Source: Oxalobacteraceae bacterium OTU3CINTB1 (GTDB taxonomy: Bacteria > Pseudomonadota > Gammaproteobacteria > Burkholderiales > Burkholderiaceae_D). Taken from it: 64,000 nt of DNA. The notes below the pieces were generated by a model that saw only the letters and a list, made by a program, of their open reading frames with translations, was not told where the DNA came from and made no database searches. Of this stretch, positions 36,640-45,996 are shown piece after piece. The position numbers and the translations under genes were made by a program. The DNA is taken from the NCBI GenBank assembly GCA_024123955.1, contig CP099652.1:434001-498000 (forward strand), read 5' to 3'. Position 1 is the stretch's first letter. Each line of letters starts with the position of its first letter.

Positions 36640-37946
36640 TTTGCGCAGGCCGGGGTGATTTTTTTCTCGGCCGCGTAGGCTGCGGAGCTTTCTTCCAACA
36701 GCTTGCGGGTCAGCGCCTTGTCGCCCACCACCCAGTTGGGCGTGATGGCATTCCATTTTTTGCCGTCCCATTGCTGGACCTTCACCGCGCCGGAGCCCTC
36801 ATGATCGTCGCAGCTGGTCTTCACCACCGGTAGCATGCCGAGCGCGCCGATAGCCTTCTGACGCGCTTCGTCGACGTTGAGGTTTTCCAGGCCCCAGCGC
36901 ATTTGTTCGCCGGTGACCGCTTTGCCTTTGCCGAACTTCTCCTGCGCGGTGCGCATCGCCTCCACCCACAGGATGGCCGCGCTGACGCCGCGCATGTGGT
37001 ACACGGAGCCGATGCGGTTGCGGTCCGCCAGATTACCCTTGCCGGCTTCGTAGAGTTTTTTTCTGATGTCGTCCATCACCGGGTAGTTGCCAGGGGTGTT
37101 GAAGGTCATCGCGCTGTAGCCCTTGGCGGCGTCGCCGGCCGGCACGGTGTCTTCTTCCGACCCCGCCCACCACACCCCGAGCATTTTCTCGCGCGGGAAG
37201 CCGTTGCGCTGCGCGGTCTTGATCGCCACCGCGTTCATCGAACCCCAGCCCCACAGGATCACGTGGTCCGGCTTGGCCTGGCGGATTTGCAGCCATTGCG
37301 ACTGCTGCTCGCTGCCCGGCGGCGTGACGGGGATTTTGATCAGTTCAAAGCCATACTGCTTGGACAGCGCCTCCAGCACCGGCAACGGCTCCTTGCCGAA
37401 GGCCGAGTCGTGGTACAGGTGGACGATCTTTTTGCCTTTGAGTTTGTCCATGCCGCCGTTTTTGTCGCCCAGGTACTTGATCATGCCGGCGGCCTGGTTC
37501 CAGTAGCTGGTGATGAGCGGGAAGACGTAGGGGAAGACCTTGCCGTTGGCGGCGTCGGAACGGCCGTAGCCGATCATCGTCATCGGGATTTTATCGGTCG
37601 GCAGGCGGTCGAGCACACCGTAGGCGACGCCGGTGGACAGCGGTTCGACCAGAGTCGCACCGCCGTTCTTGGTCTTCAGCCGCTCGTAGCATTCGACGCC
37701 GCGCGACGGGTTGTATTCGGTTTCGCATTCCTCCCAGCCGATCTTGACGCCATTGATGCCGCCCGCCAGGTTGACCAGGTTGAAGTAGTCGATGATGCCT
37801 CCGTAAAAACCGGAACCGCCCGCCGCGTAAGGGCCGACGCGGTAGGAGGGAAGGGCGACGTACTGTCCGGCGGCCTGCTGCGCCAGCGCGGGCGCGATGG
37901 TTGCGACAAGTGCGGCGCCAATTACAAACGATGCCATGATTTTCAT
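36636..37946 (-). CDS. ABC transporter substrate-binding protein (Liv/HAAT family)
   Basis: This 436-aa periplasmic receptor has a signal peptide (MKIMASFVIGAALVATIAPA, cut after ALAQ). The type I fold contains GGINGVKIGWEECETEYNP, GYGRSDAANGKVFPYVF and FGKEPLPVLEALSKQYGFE. It resembles receptors for aromatic or fatty acids found next to acyl-CoA ligases, more than classical LivK. I trimmed the start to 37946. The ligand is unknown. Confidence 0.9.
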   Translation of the reverse strand: MKIMASFVIGAALVATIAPALAQQAAGQYVALPSYRVGPYAAGGSGFYGGIIDYFNLVNLAGGINGVKIGWEECETEYNPSRGVECYERLKTKNGGATLVEPLSTGVAYGVLDRLPTDKIPMTMIGYGRSDAANGKVFPYVFPLITSYWNQAAGMIKYLGDKNGGMDKLKGKKIVHLYHDSAFGKEPLPVLEALSKQYGFELIKIPVTPPGSEQQSQWLQIRQAKPDHVILWGWGSMNAVAIKTAQRNGFPREKMLGVWWAGSEEDTVPAGDAAKGYSAMTFNTPGNYPVMDDIRKKLYEAGKGNLADRNRIGSVYHMRGVSAAILWVEAMRTAQEKFGKGKAVTGEQMRWGLENLNVDEARQKAIGALGMLPVVKTSCDDHEGSGAVKVQQWDGKKWNAITPNWVVGDKALTRKLLEESSAAYAAEKKITPACAK

Positions 37947-37997
37947 TGTTGTCTCCTCTTGGGTATTACGCTGCAAGGTTGCATCCAATTGCTGCGT

Positions 37998-39056
37998 TCA
38001 GTGCGGGAAGGGCCACAGACGCAGTTTCTCTTTACCGATTTGCCACAAACGCGCCAGGCCGTGCGGCTCGACGATCAGGAAAAATATGATCAAGGCGCCG
38101 AACACCATCAACTCCAGGTTGGACGCCACGCTGTTCGGCAGCGACAGGCTGTGTGCCAAAATATTGAGCAGCACCGGCAGCAGCACGATGAAGGCAGCGC
38201 CCAGGAAGGAGCCGAGTATCGAGCCGACGCCGCCAATGATGATCATGAACAGGATGCGGAACGACAGATCGAGGTTGTAAGCCTCCGGCTCCACGGTGCC
38301 GAGATAGGCGAAGGCGTACAACGCGCCGGCCACGCCGCAGTAGAAGGAGCTGACCGCGAACGCCAGCAGCTTGGTGCGCATCAGCCGGAAGCCGATGACC
38401 TCCGCCGCCACGTCCATGTCGCGCACCGCCATCCAGGAGCGGCCGACGTTGGAGCGCACCATGTTCTTGGCCAGCAGCGCCATGACCGCCACCACGCCCA
38501 GCACCAGCAGGTATTTGCGGTCCGGCGTGTCGAACTGGTAGCCGAGGATGACTATTTTCTGCGCGGTGATGACGCCGGACGCGCTGTAATTGGTCAGGTA
38601 GGGGATCTTGGTCAGGCACCAGATCACGAAGAACTGCGTGGCCAGCGTCGACGCGGCCAGGTAGAAACCGCGTATGCGCAGCGACGGCAGGCCGAAGGCG
38701 ATTCCCACCGCCGCAGCGCTTAAGCCCCCGAGCACGAACGCCACCAGCACCGGAATGCCTGGAATGCGGGCGACGAAGTTATACGAGGCGAAGGCGCCCA
38801 CCGCCATGAAAGCAGCGGTGCCGAGCGAGAGCTGGCCCGCGTAGCCGGTCAGGATGTTGAGTCCAAGCGCGGCGAGCGAGAAGATTAAAAACGGGATCAG
38901 GATCGCCGACAGTGCGTACGGCGACGCCACCAGCGGCACCACCACGATGGCGACGATCAGCAGCGCGAGCATCGCTACGCGGTCCTGCAGAATAGGGAAG
39001 ATCTGGCTGTCGGCCTGATAGCTGGTCTTGAATTGTCCTGCTTCGCGGTAGAGCAT
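37998..39056 (-). CDS. livM: branched-chain-type ABC transporter permease LivM
   Basis: This 352-aa inner-membrane permease has about 9-10 hydrophobic helices. The signature is LGLNILTGYAGQLSLGTAAF near residue 85 and the EAA-like loop is VRDMDVAAEVIGFRLMRTKLL. The ribosome site AAGAGGCGAAC is duplicated just upstream by a 14-bp tandem repeat. It pairs with LivH to form the channel. Confidence 0.93.
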   Translation of the reverse strand: MLYREAGQFKTSYQADSQIFPILQDRVAMLALLIVAIVVVPLVASPYALSAILIPFLIFSLAALGLNILTGYAGQLSLGTAAFMAVGAFASYNFVARIPGIPVLVAFVLGGLSAAAVGIAFGLPSLRIRGFYLAASTLATQFFVIWCLTKIPYLTNYSASGVITAQKIVILGYQFDTPDRKYLLVLGVVAVMALLAKNMVRSNVGRSWMAVRDMDVAAEVIGFRLMRTKLLAFAVSSFYCGVAGALYAFAYLGTVEPEAYNLDLSFRILFMIIIGGVGSILGSFLGAAFIVLLPVLLNILAHSLSLPNSVASNLELMVFGALIIFFLIVEPHGLARLWQIGKEKLRLWPFPH

Positions 39057-39057
39057 G

Positions 39058-39085
39058 TTCGCCTCTTAAAATTCGCCTCTTAAAT
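39058..39085. repeat. 14-bp tandem duplication at the livH-livM junction
   Basis: On the plus strand TTCGCCTCTTAAAA (39058-39071) is followed by TTCGCCTCTTAAAT (39072-39085), 13 of 14 identical. On the coding strand the unit carries AAGAGGCGAA, so the livM Shine-Dalgarno exists in two copies. The outer copy also provides the livH stop codon. Confidence 0.85.
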
Positions 39086-39982
39086 TCTGCGGATGATTTT
39101 TTCGCCGAACAGCCCTTCCGGCCGCACCAGCAGGAACATCAGCGCCAGCACGTACGGGAACCAGCCTTCGATACCCCCGCCGACCAGCGGGCCGATATAC
39201 ACCTCGGCCAGTTTTTCCGACGCGCCGATAATCAGGCCGCCGACGATTGCGCCTGGCATCGACGTGAAGCCGCCGAGGATCAGCACCGGCAGCGCCTTCA
39301 GCGCCACGAAGGTCAGCGCGAACTGCACGCCATTGCGCGCGCCCCACAGCAGGCCGGCCACCAGCGCGACCACGCCGGCCACCGCCCACAGTACCGCCCA
39401 GATGCGTTGCAATGGAATGCCCACCGCCAGCGCGGCCTGGTGATCGTCTGCGACGGCGCGCAGCGCGCGGCCCACCTTGGTCTTGGAGAACAGCAGCGCC
39501 AGGGAGGTGACCAGGATGCCGCACACCGCCGCCGCCATGATGTCGAACTGCGACACCAGCAGGTTGAAGTTCTCCATCAGGTACTCCGACGGCACGTCCT
39601 CGATCGGCAGTTCCAGCTTGTGCACCTGATTGCCCCACATTAGCTGCGCCAGCCCTTCGATGAAGAAGGCCAGTCCGATGGTGGCCATGAACAGCGTGAT
39701 CTCGGGCTGGTTCACCAGCGGCCGCAAAACCACCCGCTCGATCGCTATCCCGAGCAGTATCATCACCACGATCGTCAGCGGGATCGCCACCCACAGCGAC
39801 ACGCCGAATTTATCCATGATGCCGACGCAAGTCAGCGCGGCGAAAAATACCATCGCCCCCTGCGCGAAGTTGAACACGCCGGACGCTTTGTAGATCAGCA
39901 CAAAGCCGATCGCCACCAGCGCGTACATGACGCCGGACAGCAGGCCGCCGATCAGCACCTCGAAGAAGAAATTGATGTTCAT
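39080..39982 (-). CDS. livH: branched-chain-type ABC transporter permease LivH
   Basis: This 300-aa permease begins MNINFFFEVLIGGLLSGVMY and contains ALVAIGFVLIYKASGVFNFAQG, ALRAVADDHQAALAVGIPLQ (EAA loop) and LGGFTSMPGAIVGGLIIGASE. About eight transmembrane helices are visible. The ATG overlaps the livG stop by 4 bp, which fixes the start against a longer upstream frame. Confidence 0.93.
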   Translation of the reverse strand: MNINFFFEVLIGGLLSGVMYALVAIGFVLIYKASGVFNFAQGAMVFFAALTCVGIMDKFGVSLWVAIPLTIVVMILLGIAIERVVLRPLVNQPEITLFMATIGLAFFIEGLAQLMWGNQVHKLELPIEDVPSEYLMENFNLLVSQFDIMAAAVCGILVTSLALLFSKTKVGRALRAVADDHQAALAVGIPLQRIWAVLWAVAGVVALVAGLLWGARNGVQFALTFVALKALPVLILGGFTSMPGAIVGGLIIGASEKLAEVYIGPLVGGGIEGWFPYVLALMFLLVRPEGLFGEKIIRRI

Positions 39983-40830
39983 GCGTGCGCGACTCCGAGG
40001 TAGGCGTTGATCACATCCTGATTGCCTCGCACCTCGTCCGGCGTGCCGTCGCCGATCTTGCGGCCGTAGTCGAGGACCACTACGCGGTCCGAGATATCCA
40101 TCACCACGCCCATATCGTGTTCGATCAAGACGATGGTGGTGCCGAATTGGTCGTTGACGTCGAGGATGAAGCGGCACATATCCTGTTTCTCCTCGACGTT
40201 CATGCCGGCCATCGGCTCGTCCAGCAGCAGGATCTCCGGTTCGGCGGCCAGCGCGCGGCCCAGTTCCACGCGCTTTTGCAGGCCGTACGGCAGGCGTCCA
40301 ACGGGCGTTTTGCGAATCGCCTGGATCTCCAGGAAGTCGATGATCTCCTCGGCCTTGACGCGGTGCGCGATCTCCTCGCGGCGTGCCGGCCCCCAGTACA
40401 GCGCCTGCATCAGGAAGTTGGACTTCATCTTCAGGTTACGGCCGGTCATGATGTTGTCGAGGACCGTCATCCCCTTGAACAACGCGATATTCTGGAAGGT
40501 GCGCGCGATGCCCGCCTTGGCGGCGCTGTGGCAGTCCATATTCCTGCGGTGCTGGCCGCGAAAAACGATCTCCCCCTGCTGCGGGCGATAGACGCCGTTG
40601 ATCACGTTCAGCATCGAGCTTTTGCCGGCGCCATTGGGGCCGATGATGGCGCGGATCTCGTGCTTTTTCACGTCGAAGGAGATATCCGTCAGCGCCTTCA
40701 CGCCGCCGAACGACAGCGAGATGTTTTTCAGGTCGAGTATCACGTCGCCGATGACGCGGCGCCCGCTACTGATGTCTGCGCCGAAGTGGACGTCTGGTTC
40801 GTTCATCTGCATGGTCGCTCTCTCCGTCAT
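39979..40830 (-). CDS. livG: branched-chain-type ABC transporter ATP-binding protein LivG
   Basis: The 283-aa ATPase has Walker A GPNGAGKSSM, the signature region LPYGLQKRVELGRAL (LivG proteins often have this LPYGxQR form) and Walker B ILLLDEPMAGMN. The N-terminal approximately 25 residues precede the first beta strand. The start at 40830 is supported by a 4-bp overlap (ATGA) with the acyl-CoA synthetase stop. A second Met lies 18 bp downstream. Confidence 0.93.
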   Translation of the reverse strand: MTERATMQMNEPDVHFGADISSGRRVIGDVILDLKNISLSFGGVKALTDISFDVKKHEIRAIIGPNGAGKSSMLNVINGVYRPQQGEIVFRGQHRRNMDCHSAAKAGIARTFQNIALFKGMTVLDNIMTGRNLKMKSNFLMQALYWGPARREEIAHRVKAEEIIDFLEIQAIRKTPVGRLPYGLQKRVELGRALAAEPEILLLDEPMAGMNVEEKQDMCRFILDVNDQFGTTIVLIEHDMGVVMDISDRVVVLDYGRKIGDGTPDEVRGNQDVINAYLGVAHA

Positions 40831-42770
40831 GCCGCTGCTTGGACCGCAGGGAAGGTCTTGCAGCGCTTTATCGTCAGATCCGCCGCCACCAGGCCCGTTC
40901 GGCCATCTTCAAACTTCACCTGCGTCTCGATGTATTGAGACGTTTTGCCGCCGTAGAGGGCATCGATCAGCACCGCGTACTTCTCGGCGATGAATTTTCG
41001 CCGCACCTTGCGTGTCCGGGTCAACTCGTCGTCGTCCGGATCGAGCTCCTTGTGCAGCACCAGATAGCGGTGGATTTGCGTGTCGCCCATCATCGGTTCG
41101 GCGGCCAGGTCGGCGTTGACCTGCTCGATGCAGTCGCGGATCAGGCCATAGACTTGCGGATGCGCCGCCAGGTCCGTGTAGCCGGAATAGGCGATGCCGC
41201 GCCGCTCGGCCCAGTTACCCACCGCCTCGATATCGATATTGATGAAGGCGCAGACCTCGTCGCGCTCATGGCCGAACGCCACCGCCTCTTTAATGAACGG
41301 GAAGAATTTGAGTTTGTTCTCGATGTAGTTCGGCGCGAAGATGGCGCCGCCATTCATCCTGCCGACATCTGCCGCCCGGTCGATGATTTTCAGATGGCCT
41401 TCGGGATCGAACAAGCCAGCGTCGCCGGTGTGGAAGTAGCCCTGCGCGTCGATCGCGTCGCGGGTGGCGTCGGGACGCTTGTAATAGCAATCCATCAGTG
41501 TTGGCGATTTCACCAGCACCTCGCCGTTGTCGGCCAGTTTGACCTCCACGCCGGGCGCCGGCAGGCCGACGCTGTCGAATTTGATCTGGCCGTCCGGTTG
41601 CAGGCAAATATAGGCGCAGGTTTCGGTCGAGCCGTAAAACTGCTTCAGATTGACGCCGATGGAGCGATAGAACCGGAACAGATCGGGTCCTATCGCGGCG
41701 CCGGCGGTGTAGGCGACCCTCACACGCGACAATCCGAGCACGTTTTTCAGCGGCCCGTAGACCAGCACCCGGCCCAGCGCGTACGACAGGCGGTCGGTCA
41801 GCGGCACTGCTTTGCCATCCAAAATCGCGGCGCCGCTGCGGCGCGCCACCGCCATGAAGTAATGGAACATTATGCGTTTGATGGCGCCCGCGTCCTCCAT
41901 CCGTATCATCACGGTAGTGAGCATGTTTTCGAACACGCGCGGCGGGGCGAAGTAATAAGTAGGACCGATTTCGCGCATGTCGGTCATGACGGTGTCGCCG
42001 GATTCGGGGCAGTTGACGGTGAAACCGGCCGTCATCGCCTGCGCAAAGGAGAACAGGCAGTCGCCCACCCACGCCATCGGCAAGTAGGACAGGATGTCTT
42101 CGGCGTCGGTGAGGTTCTCGAAACCGACGCCGCCGGTGCCGGCCGCGATCAGCGCGGCGTGGGTCTGGCACACGCCTTTCGGCTTGCCGGTGGTGCCGGA
42201 GGTGTAGAGGATGATGGCGTTGTCGCCGCCCTGTCCGGCATCGACGGCGGCGTCGAACATGCCGGGATGGGCTTTGTCCCAGTCGCGCCCCAGCTCCTGC
42301 AGGCGGGAGAAGGACAGCAAACCTGGCTGGCGGTAGTGGCGCATGCCGCGTTCGTCGTCGTAGGCGATATGGCGAACGTGCGGATACAACGTTTGCAATT
42401 CCATCAATTTGTCGACCTGTTCCTGGTCTTCGACGATGGCATAGTGGATCTCGGCGTTTTCCAGCACGTAGGCCATGTCGGCCGCCGGCGCGTCCTGGTA
42501 CAGCGGCACCGGCACGCCGCCCAGGCATTGCGCGGCCAGCATCGCCCAATAAAGGCGCGGGCGATTGTCGCCGATGATGGCCAGGTTCATACCGCGTTCG
42601 AACCCCAGCGCCGCCAGTCCGCAGGCCAGCGCGCGCACTTCGTCGTTCACCTGCGCCCAGTTCCAGCTTTGCCAGATGCCCAGGTGTTTTTCGCGGAACG
42701 CGGGCTTGCCGGGTCTGACCTGGCCGTGCGCGAGCAGGCGGCGAGGAAAAGTCTCTTGATTGTTTTGCAC
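40827..42770 (-). CDS. long-chain acyl-CoA synthetase-like AMP-binding enzyme
   Basis: This 647-aa enzyme activates a carboxylic acid to its CoA thioester. The P-loop is ILYTSGTTGKPKGV, A5 is FYGSTETCAY, A7 is YFHTGDAGLFDPEGHLKIIDR and the C-terminal Lys region is LTRTRKVRRKF. I take the GTG at 42770 because GGAG lies 7 nt before it and QETFPRRLL is the family start; the longer frame extends into the promoter. It is the first gene of the operon with the Liv-type transporter and the PaaK-like gene, and is divergent from a Crp/Fnr regulator. Confidence 0.88.
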   Translation of the reverse strand: MQNNQETFPRRLLAHGQVRPGKPAFREKHLGIWQSWNWAQVNDEVRALACGLAALGFERGMNLAIIGDNRPRLYWAMLAAQCLGGVPVPLYQDAPAADMAYVLENAEIHYAIVEDQEQVDKLMELQTLYPHVRHIAYDDERGMRHYRQPGLLSFSRLQELGRDWDKAHPGMFDAAVDAGQGGDNAIILYTSGTTGKPKGVCQTHAALIAAGTGGVGFENLTDAEDILSYLPMAWVGDCLFSFAQAMTAGFTVNCPESGDTVMTDMREIGPTYYFAPPRVFENMLTTVMIRMEDAGAIKRIMFHYFMAVARRSGAAILDGKAVPLTDRLSYALGRVLVYGPLKNVLGLSRVRVAYTAGAAIGPDLFRFYRSIGVNLKQFYGSTETCAYICLQPDGQIKFDSVGLPAPGVEVKLADNGEVLVKSPTLMDCYYKRPDATRDAIDAQGYFHTGDAGLFDPEGHLKIIDRAADVGRMNGGAIFAPNYIENKLKFFPFIKEAVAFGHERDEVCAFINIDIEAVGNWAERRGIAYSGYTDLAAHPQVYGLIRDCIEQVNADLAAEPMMGDTQIHRYLVLHKELDPDDDELTRTRKVRRKFIAEKYAVLIDALYGGKTSQYIETQVKFEDGRTGLVAADLTIKRCKTFPAVQAAA

Positions 42771-42897
42771 CAGTTGTCTCCGGTTGCTTTTCTTGTACTT
42801 GTGTACAGCTTCTTGTGTGATGATATTAGCCTGCCGCAAAGACCTGTGTTGTCGTTTCGATGACAATTGACCGACTTTTCTATGGTGCGACGCAATA

Positions 42898-43584
42898 ATG
42901 TCTCAACATCAAATCTCCCTCAAAGACGCTTTGCGATCTGCAATTTGGGCGCAAAGCCTGACGCCCGAGCAAATGGCGCGCGTCGAAGCCGATACCTTTG
43001 AAACCTTCGTCCCCAAAGGCGGTTACGTTTGCCGCAAAGGGGATATGGTCGAGAATTGGCTCGGTATTATCGACGGCATGGTCAAGATGAATAACTTTTC
43101 GCGTTCCGGTAAAAGCGTGACTTTTACCGGCGTGCCCGCCGGCGGATGGTTTGGCGAAGGTTCGATATTAAAGAACGAGATACTTAAATATGATGCGATG
43201 GCGTTGCGCGACGCGCGCATCGCGCGCATGCCGGCTTCCACATTTATGTGGCTGCTGGATTCCAGTTTGCCGTTTACCAGGTTCCTGTTAATGCAATTGA
43301 ATGAACGTCTCGGTCAATTTATTGGCATGGTGGAAAATGATCGGCTGCTAAATCCAGATACCCGCGTGGCCCGATGCCTGGCGTCGATGTTCAATTCCCA
43401 CCTTTATCCGGGTCTGGAAAAATTGATTCAAATATCGCAGGAAGAATTGGGCCTCCTTTCGGGCGCATCGCGCCAGCGCGCGCATCAGGCTTTGCACCTG
43501 CTGGAGAAACAAGGCCTGCTGCGCGTCGACTATGGCGGCATCCGCATACTCGATCTGGAAGGTCTGCGTCGCTACGAAGCCTGA
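42898..43584 (+). CDS. Crp/Fnr-family transcriptional regulator
   Basis: This 228-aa protein has a cyclic-nucleotide-type beta barrel (residues 20-125, with GGYVCRKGDMVENWLGIIDG and GGWFGEGSIL). A dimer helix follows, then a winged helix with ISQEELGLLSGASRQRAHQALHLLEKQGLL. It has no Cys cluster of Fnr type. It is divergent from the acyl-CoA synthetase/transport operon with a 127-bp gap and probably controls it. Confidence 0.92.
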   Translation: MSQHQISLKDALRSAIWAQSLTPEQMARVEADTFETFVPKGGYVCRKGDMVENWLGIIDGMVKMNNFSRSGKSVTFTGVPAGGWFGEGSILKNEILKYDAMALRDARIARMPASTFMWLLDSSLPFTRFLLMQLNERLGQFIGMVENDRLLNPDTRVARCLASMFNSHLYPGLEKLIQISQEELGLLSGASRQRAHQALHLLEKQGLLRVDYGGIRILDLEGLRRYEA

Positions 43585-43742
43585 GTCCGCGTGCTGAAAA
43601 TTGGCGAATACACGCCAATACTTGGCACGAATAGCCCGGCAATACGCTCCCGAGTCTCCTTTACGCGCTGGTCGGTACGGTTCCGCCATCGGCACGGATT
43701 TTCCGACGAAATAAAATCATTAAAACTTTCTATTAGACATTT

Positions 43743-43829
43743 CGTAGGGCGGATTAGGCGGAACGCCGTAATCCGCCATGAGCCGCCGACGGAGCCTGGC
43801 GGATTACGCTACGCTAATCCGCCCTACGT
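43743..43829. repeat. palindromic intergenic repeat, copy C
   Basis: This 87-bp element starts CGTAGGGCGGATTAGGCGG and ends GCTAATCCGCCCTACG, with the same inner AATCCGCC/GGCGGATT pair as copies A and B. It lies after the Crp/Fnr gene and before a LysR gene remnant. Confidence 0.9.
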
Positions 43830-43874
43830 GATTTAAATAGGCGCTTAATTAGTTGCATCAGGCGATGACAAGGC

Positions 43875-44100
43875 TCCAGGATCCCCTTCTTATCAATACG
43901 TAGCAGACTGGCGCTGCTTCCACAAGGCCGGCAGTTTGGTGGAAGTATTACCCCGTTTAATTCGGGCGGCACCGAGGAGATTCAAGCGATCTTCCGCAAC
44001 CGGCGCCACATGCCGCAGCGTGCGGGTGTTTATCGGCTATCTGGTCGAGAAAATGGGCAGTGCCGTTTTCGGTGCGGCGCCCCGCATGCTTCAACGGTGA
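43875..44100 (+). pseudogene. remnant of a LysR-type regulator C-terminus
   Basis: One frame reads QYVADWRCFHKAGSLVEVLP, the usual late effector-domain block of LysR proteins. After a frame change EEIQAIFRNRRHMPQR follows, and then back in the first frame VRVFIGYLVEKMGS up to a TGA at 44098-44100. This matches the last approximately 70 residues of a LysR protein broken by two frameshifts, with no start or HTH. It lies next to repeat copy C, which may mark the deletion. Confidence 0.65.
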
Positions 44101-44181
44101 TGGCAAACCAGGCGTAGGGCAATCGCGGTATCATAGCGACTAGCTATGCCGCATCGGCGGCGCACCGGATTCAAGCTACCC

Positions 44182-45996
44182 ATGGATATTTCAGATACCA
44201 CCCACGTCACCGAGCGCCTGGCGCTATTGCGGGCGGCGATGCGTCGGCGCGGCATCGACTCGCTGATGGTGCCGTCGGCCGATCCCCACCTGTCCGAATA
44301 CCTGCCGGCCCGCTGGAAGGGCCGCGAATGGCTGTCCGGTTTCACCGGCTCGGTCGGCACCTTCATCATTACCACCGATTTCGCCGGCGTCTGGACCGAC
44401 GCCCGCTATTGGACCCAGGCCGAGCAAGAGCTGGCCGGCACCTCGATCCGGTTGATGAAGCTGACCTCCGGCGCCAGCGTGCAGTATGTCGACTGGCTGG
44501 CCGCCAATCTGCAAGCCGGCCAGACCCTGGCCGTGGACGGCGCGGTACTGGGCCTGGCGATCGCGCGCCTGCTGCGGCAGGCGCTGGAAGCCAAGGACGT
44601 CACCCTGCGCACCGATCTCGATCCGCTCGACGAGATCTGGCCCGATCGTCCCGCGCTGCCGGCCGCGCCGGTCTACGAACACCAGCCGCCGTACGCCTCG
44701 AAAAGCCGCAGCGAAAAACTGGCCGAGCTGCGCGACGCGATGCAGCGGCTGGGCGCCGACCGGCACCTGATCTCGACCCTGGACGATATCGCCTATCTAT
44801 TCAACCTGCGCGGCGCCGACGTCAATTTCAATCCGGTGTTCCTGGCGCACGCGCTGATCACGCCGACCCGCGCGACCTTGTATGTCGCCGACGGCAAAAT
44901 CGCCGCAGAACTCATCAAGCAACTGGCGGAGCAGGATATCTACGTCGCCCCATACGGCGCCATCGCCGGGGCGCTGGCCGACTTGCCGCACGACGCCACC
45001 TTGTTGATCGATCCGCGCCGCGTCACCTTCGGCACCCGCCAGTGCGTGCCGGTGGAAGTGCGCGTGATCGAGGCGGTCAACCCCACCACCTTCGCCAAAT
45101 CGCAAAAGAGCGCGCAGGATGCAAGCCACATCCGCGCGACGATGGAGCAGGACGGCGCCGCGCTGTGCGAGTTCTTCACGTGGCTGGAGCAGACGCTGGC
45201 CGATCCGCAGCGCGCGCCGCTCACCGAAGTGGCGATCGACCACCACATCACCGCTGCCCGCGCGCGCCGGCCGGGATTTATCAGTCCGAGTTTCGCCACC
45301 ATCGCCGGCTTCCGCGCCAACGGCGCGATCATGCACTACCGCGCCAGCGAGGCGCACCAAGCGGTGATCGAGGGCGACGGCCTGCTGCTGATCGACTCCG
45401 GCGGCCAGTATTTGGGCGGCACCACCGACATCACGCGCGTGGTCGCCGTCGGCGCCATCACCGCCGAACATAAACGCGACTTCACCCTGGTGCTCAAGGG
45501 CTTAATCGCTCTGTCGTCCGCGCGCTTCCCGCGCGGAACCAAATCCCCGATGCTCGACGCCATCGCCCGCGCGCCGCTATGGGCCGAAGGGCTCGATTTC
45601 GGCCACGGCACCGGCCATGGCGTCGGCTATTTCCTCAACGTGCACGAAGGCCCGCAGTCGATTTCGCAATCGGCGATGCCGGAGCCGCACACCGCTATGG
45701 AACCAGGCATGATTACATCGATAGAACCGGGCCTTTACCGCCCGGGCAAATGGGGCATCCGGATTGAAAACCTGGTGCTCAACCGGCCCGCCGGCCAGAC
45801 CGATTTCGGCGATTTCCTGCAGTTCGAGACGTTGACGCTGTGCCCGATCGACACCCGCTGCATCGAGCCCTCGCTGCTGCGCGACGACGAAAAGCGCTGG
45901 CTCAACGACTACCACGCCACGGTGCGCGGCCGTTTGCTGCCGCTGTTGTCCGGCGACGCGCTGGCCTGGCTGGAAAACCGCACGGTGGCGCTATGA
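44182..45996 (+). CDS. aminopeptidase P family protein (Xaa-Pro aminopeptidase)
   Basis: This 604-aa metallopeptidase of the long, eukaryote-like XPNPEP type removes N-terminal residues before proline. Two creatinase-like N-terminal domains (about 1-310) precede the pita-bread domain. Metal ligands lie in LLIDSGGQYLGGTTDITR (two Asp), GHGTGHGVGYFLNVHEGP (His), SIEPGLY (Glu) and RIENLVL (Glu). I use the ATG at 44182; an ATG 36 bp upstream is possible. The stop overlaps the next gene (ATGA). Confidence 0.9.
   Translation: MDISDTTHVTERLALLRAAMRRRGIDSLMVPSADPHLSEYLPARWKGREWLSGFTGSVGTFIITTDFAGVWTDARYWTQAEQELAGTSIRLMKLTSGASVQYVDWLAANLQAGQTLAVDGAVLGLAIARLLRQALEAKDVTLRTDLDPLDEIWPDRPALPAAPVYEHQPPYASKSRSEKLAELRDAMQRLGADRHLISTLDDIAYLFNLRGADVNFNPVFLAHALITPTRATLYVADGKIAAELIKQLAEQDIYVAPYGAIAGALADLPHDATLLIDPRRVTFGTRQCVPVEVRVIEAVNPTTFAKSQKSAQDASHIRATMEQDGAALCEFFTWLEQTLADPQRAPLTEVAIDHHITAARARRPGFISPSFATIAGFRANGAIMHYRASEAHQAVIEGDGLLLIDSGGQYLGGTTDITRVVAVGAITAEHKRDFTLVLKGLIALSSARFPRGTKSPMLDAIARAPLWAEGLDFGHGTGHGVGYFLNVHEGPQSISQSAMPEPHTAMEPGMITSIEPGLYRPGKWGIRIENLVLNRPAGQTDFGDFLQFETLTLCPIDTRCIEPSLLRDDEKRWLNDYHATVRGRLLPLLSGDALAWLENRTVAL

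Larger units (their letters stand above)
43585..44181. other. 597-bp region without an intact gene
   Basis: It holds the palindromic repeat copy C (43743-43829) and a degraded LysR 3' end (about 43875-44100). A GGTATCAT -10-like stretch near 44127-44134 could serve the aminopeptidase gene. The bases 43585-43742 show no recognisable feature. Confidence 0.6.

Noticed and set aside
40839..42863. 674-aa open frame opposite the acyl-CoA synthetase
   Set aside because: The same GC-rich antisense effect. The opposite strand encodes a clear enzyme with all motifs.
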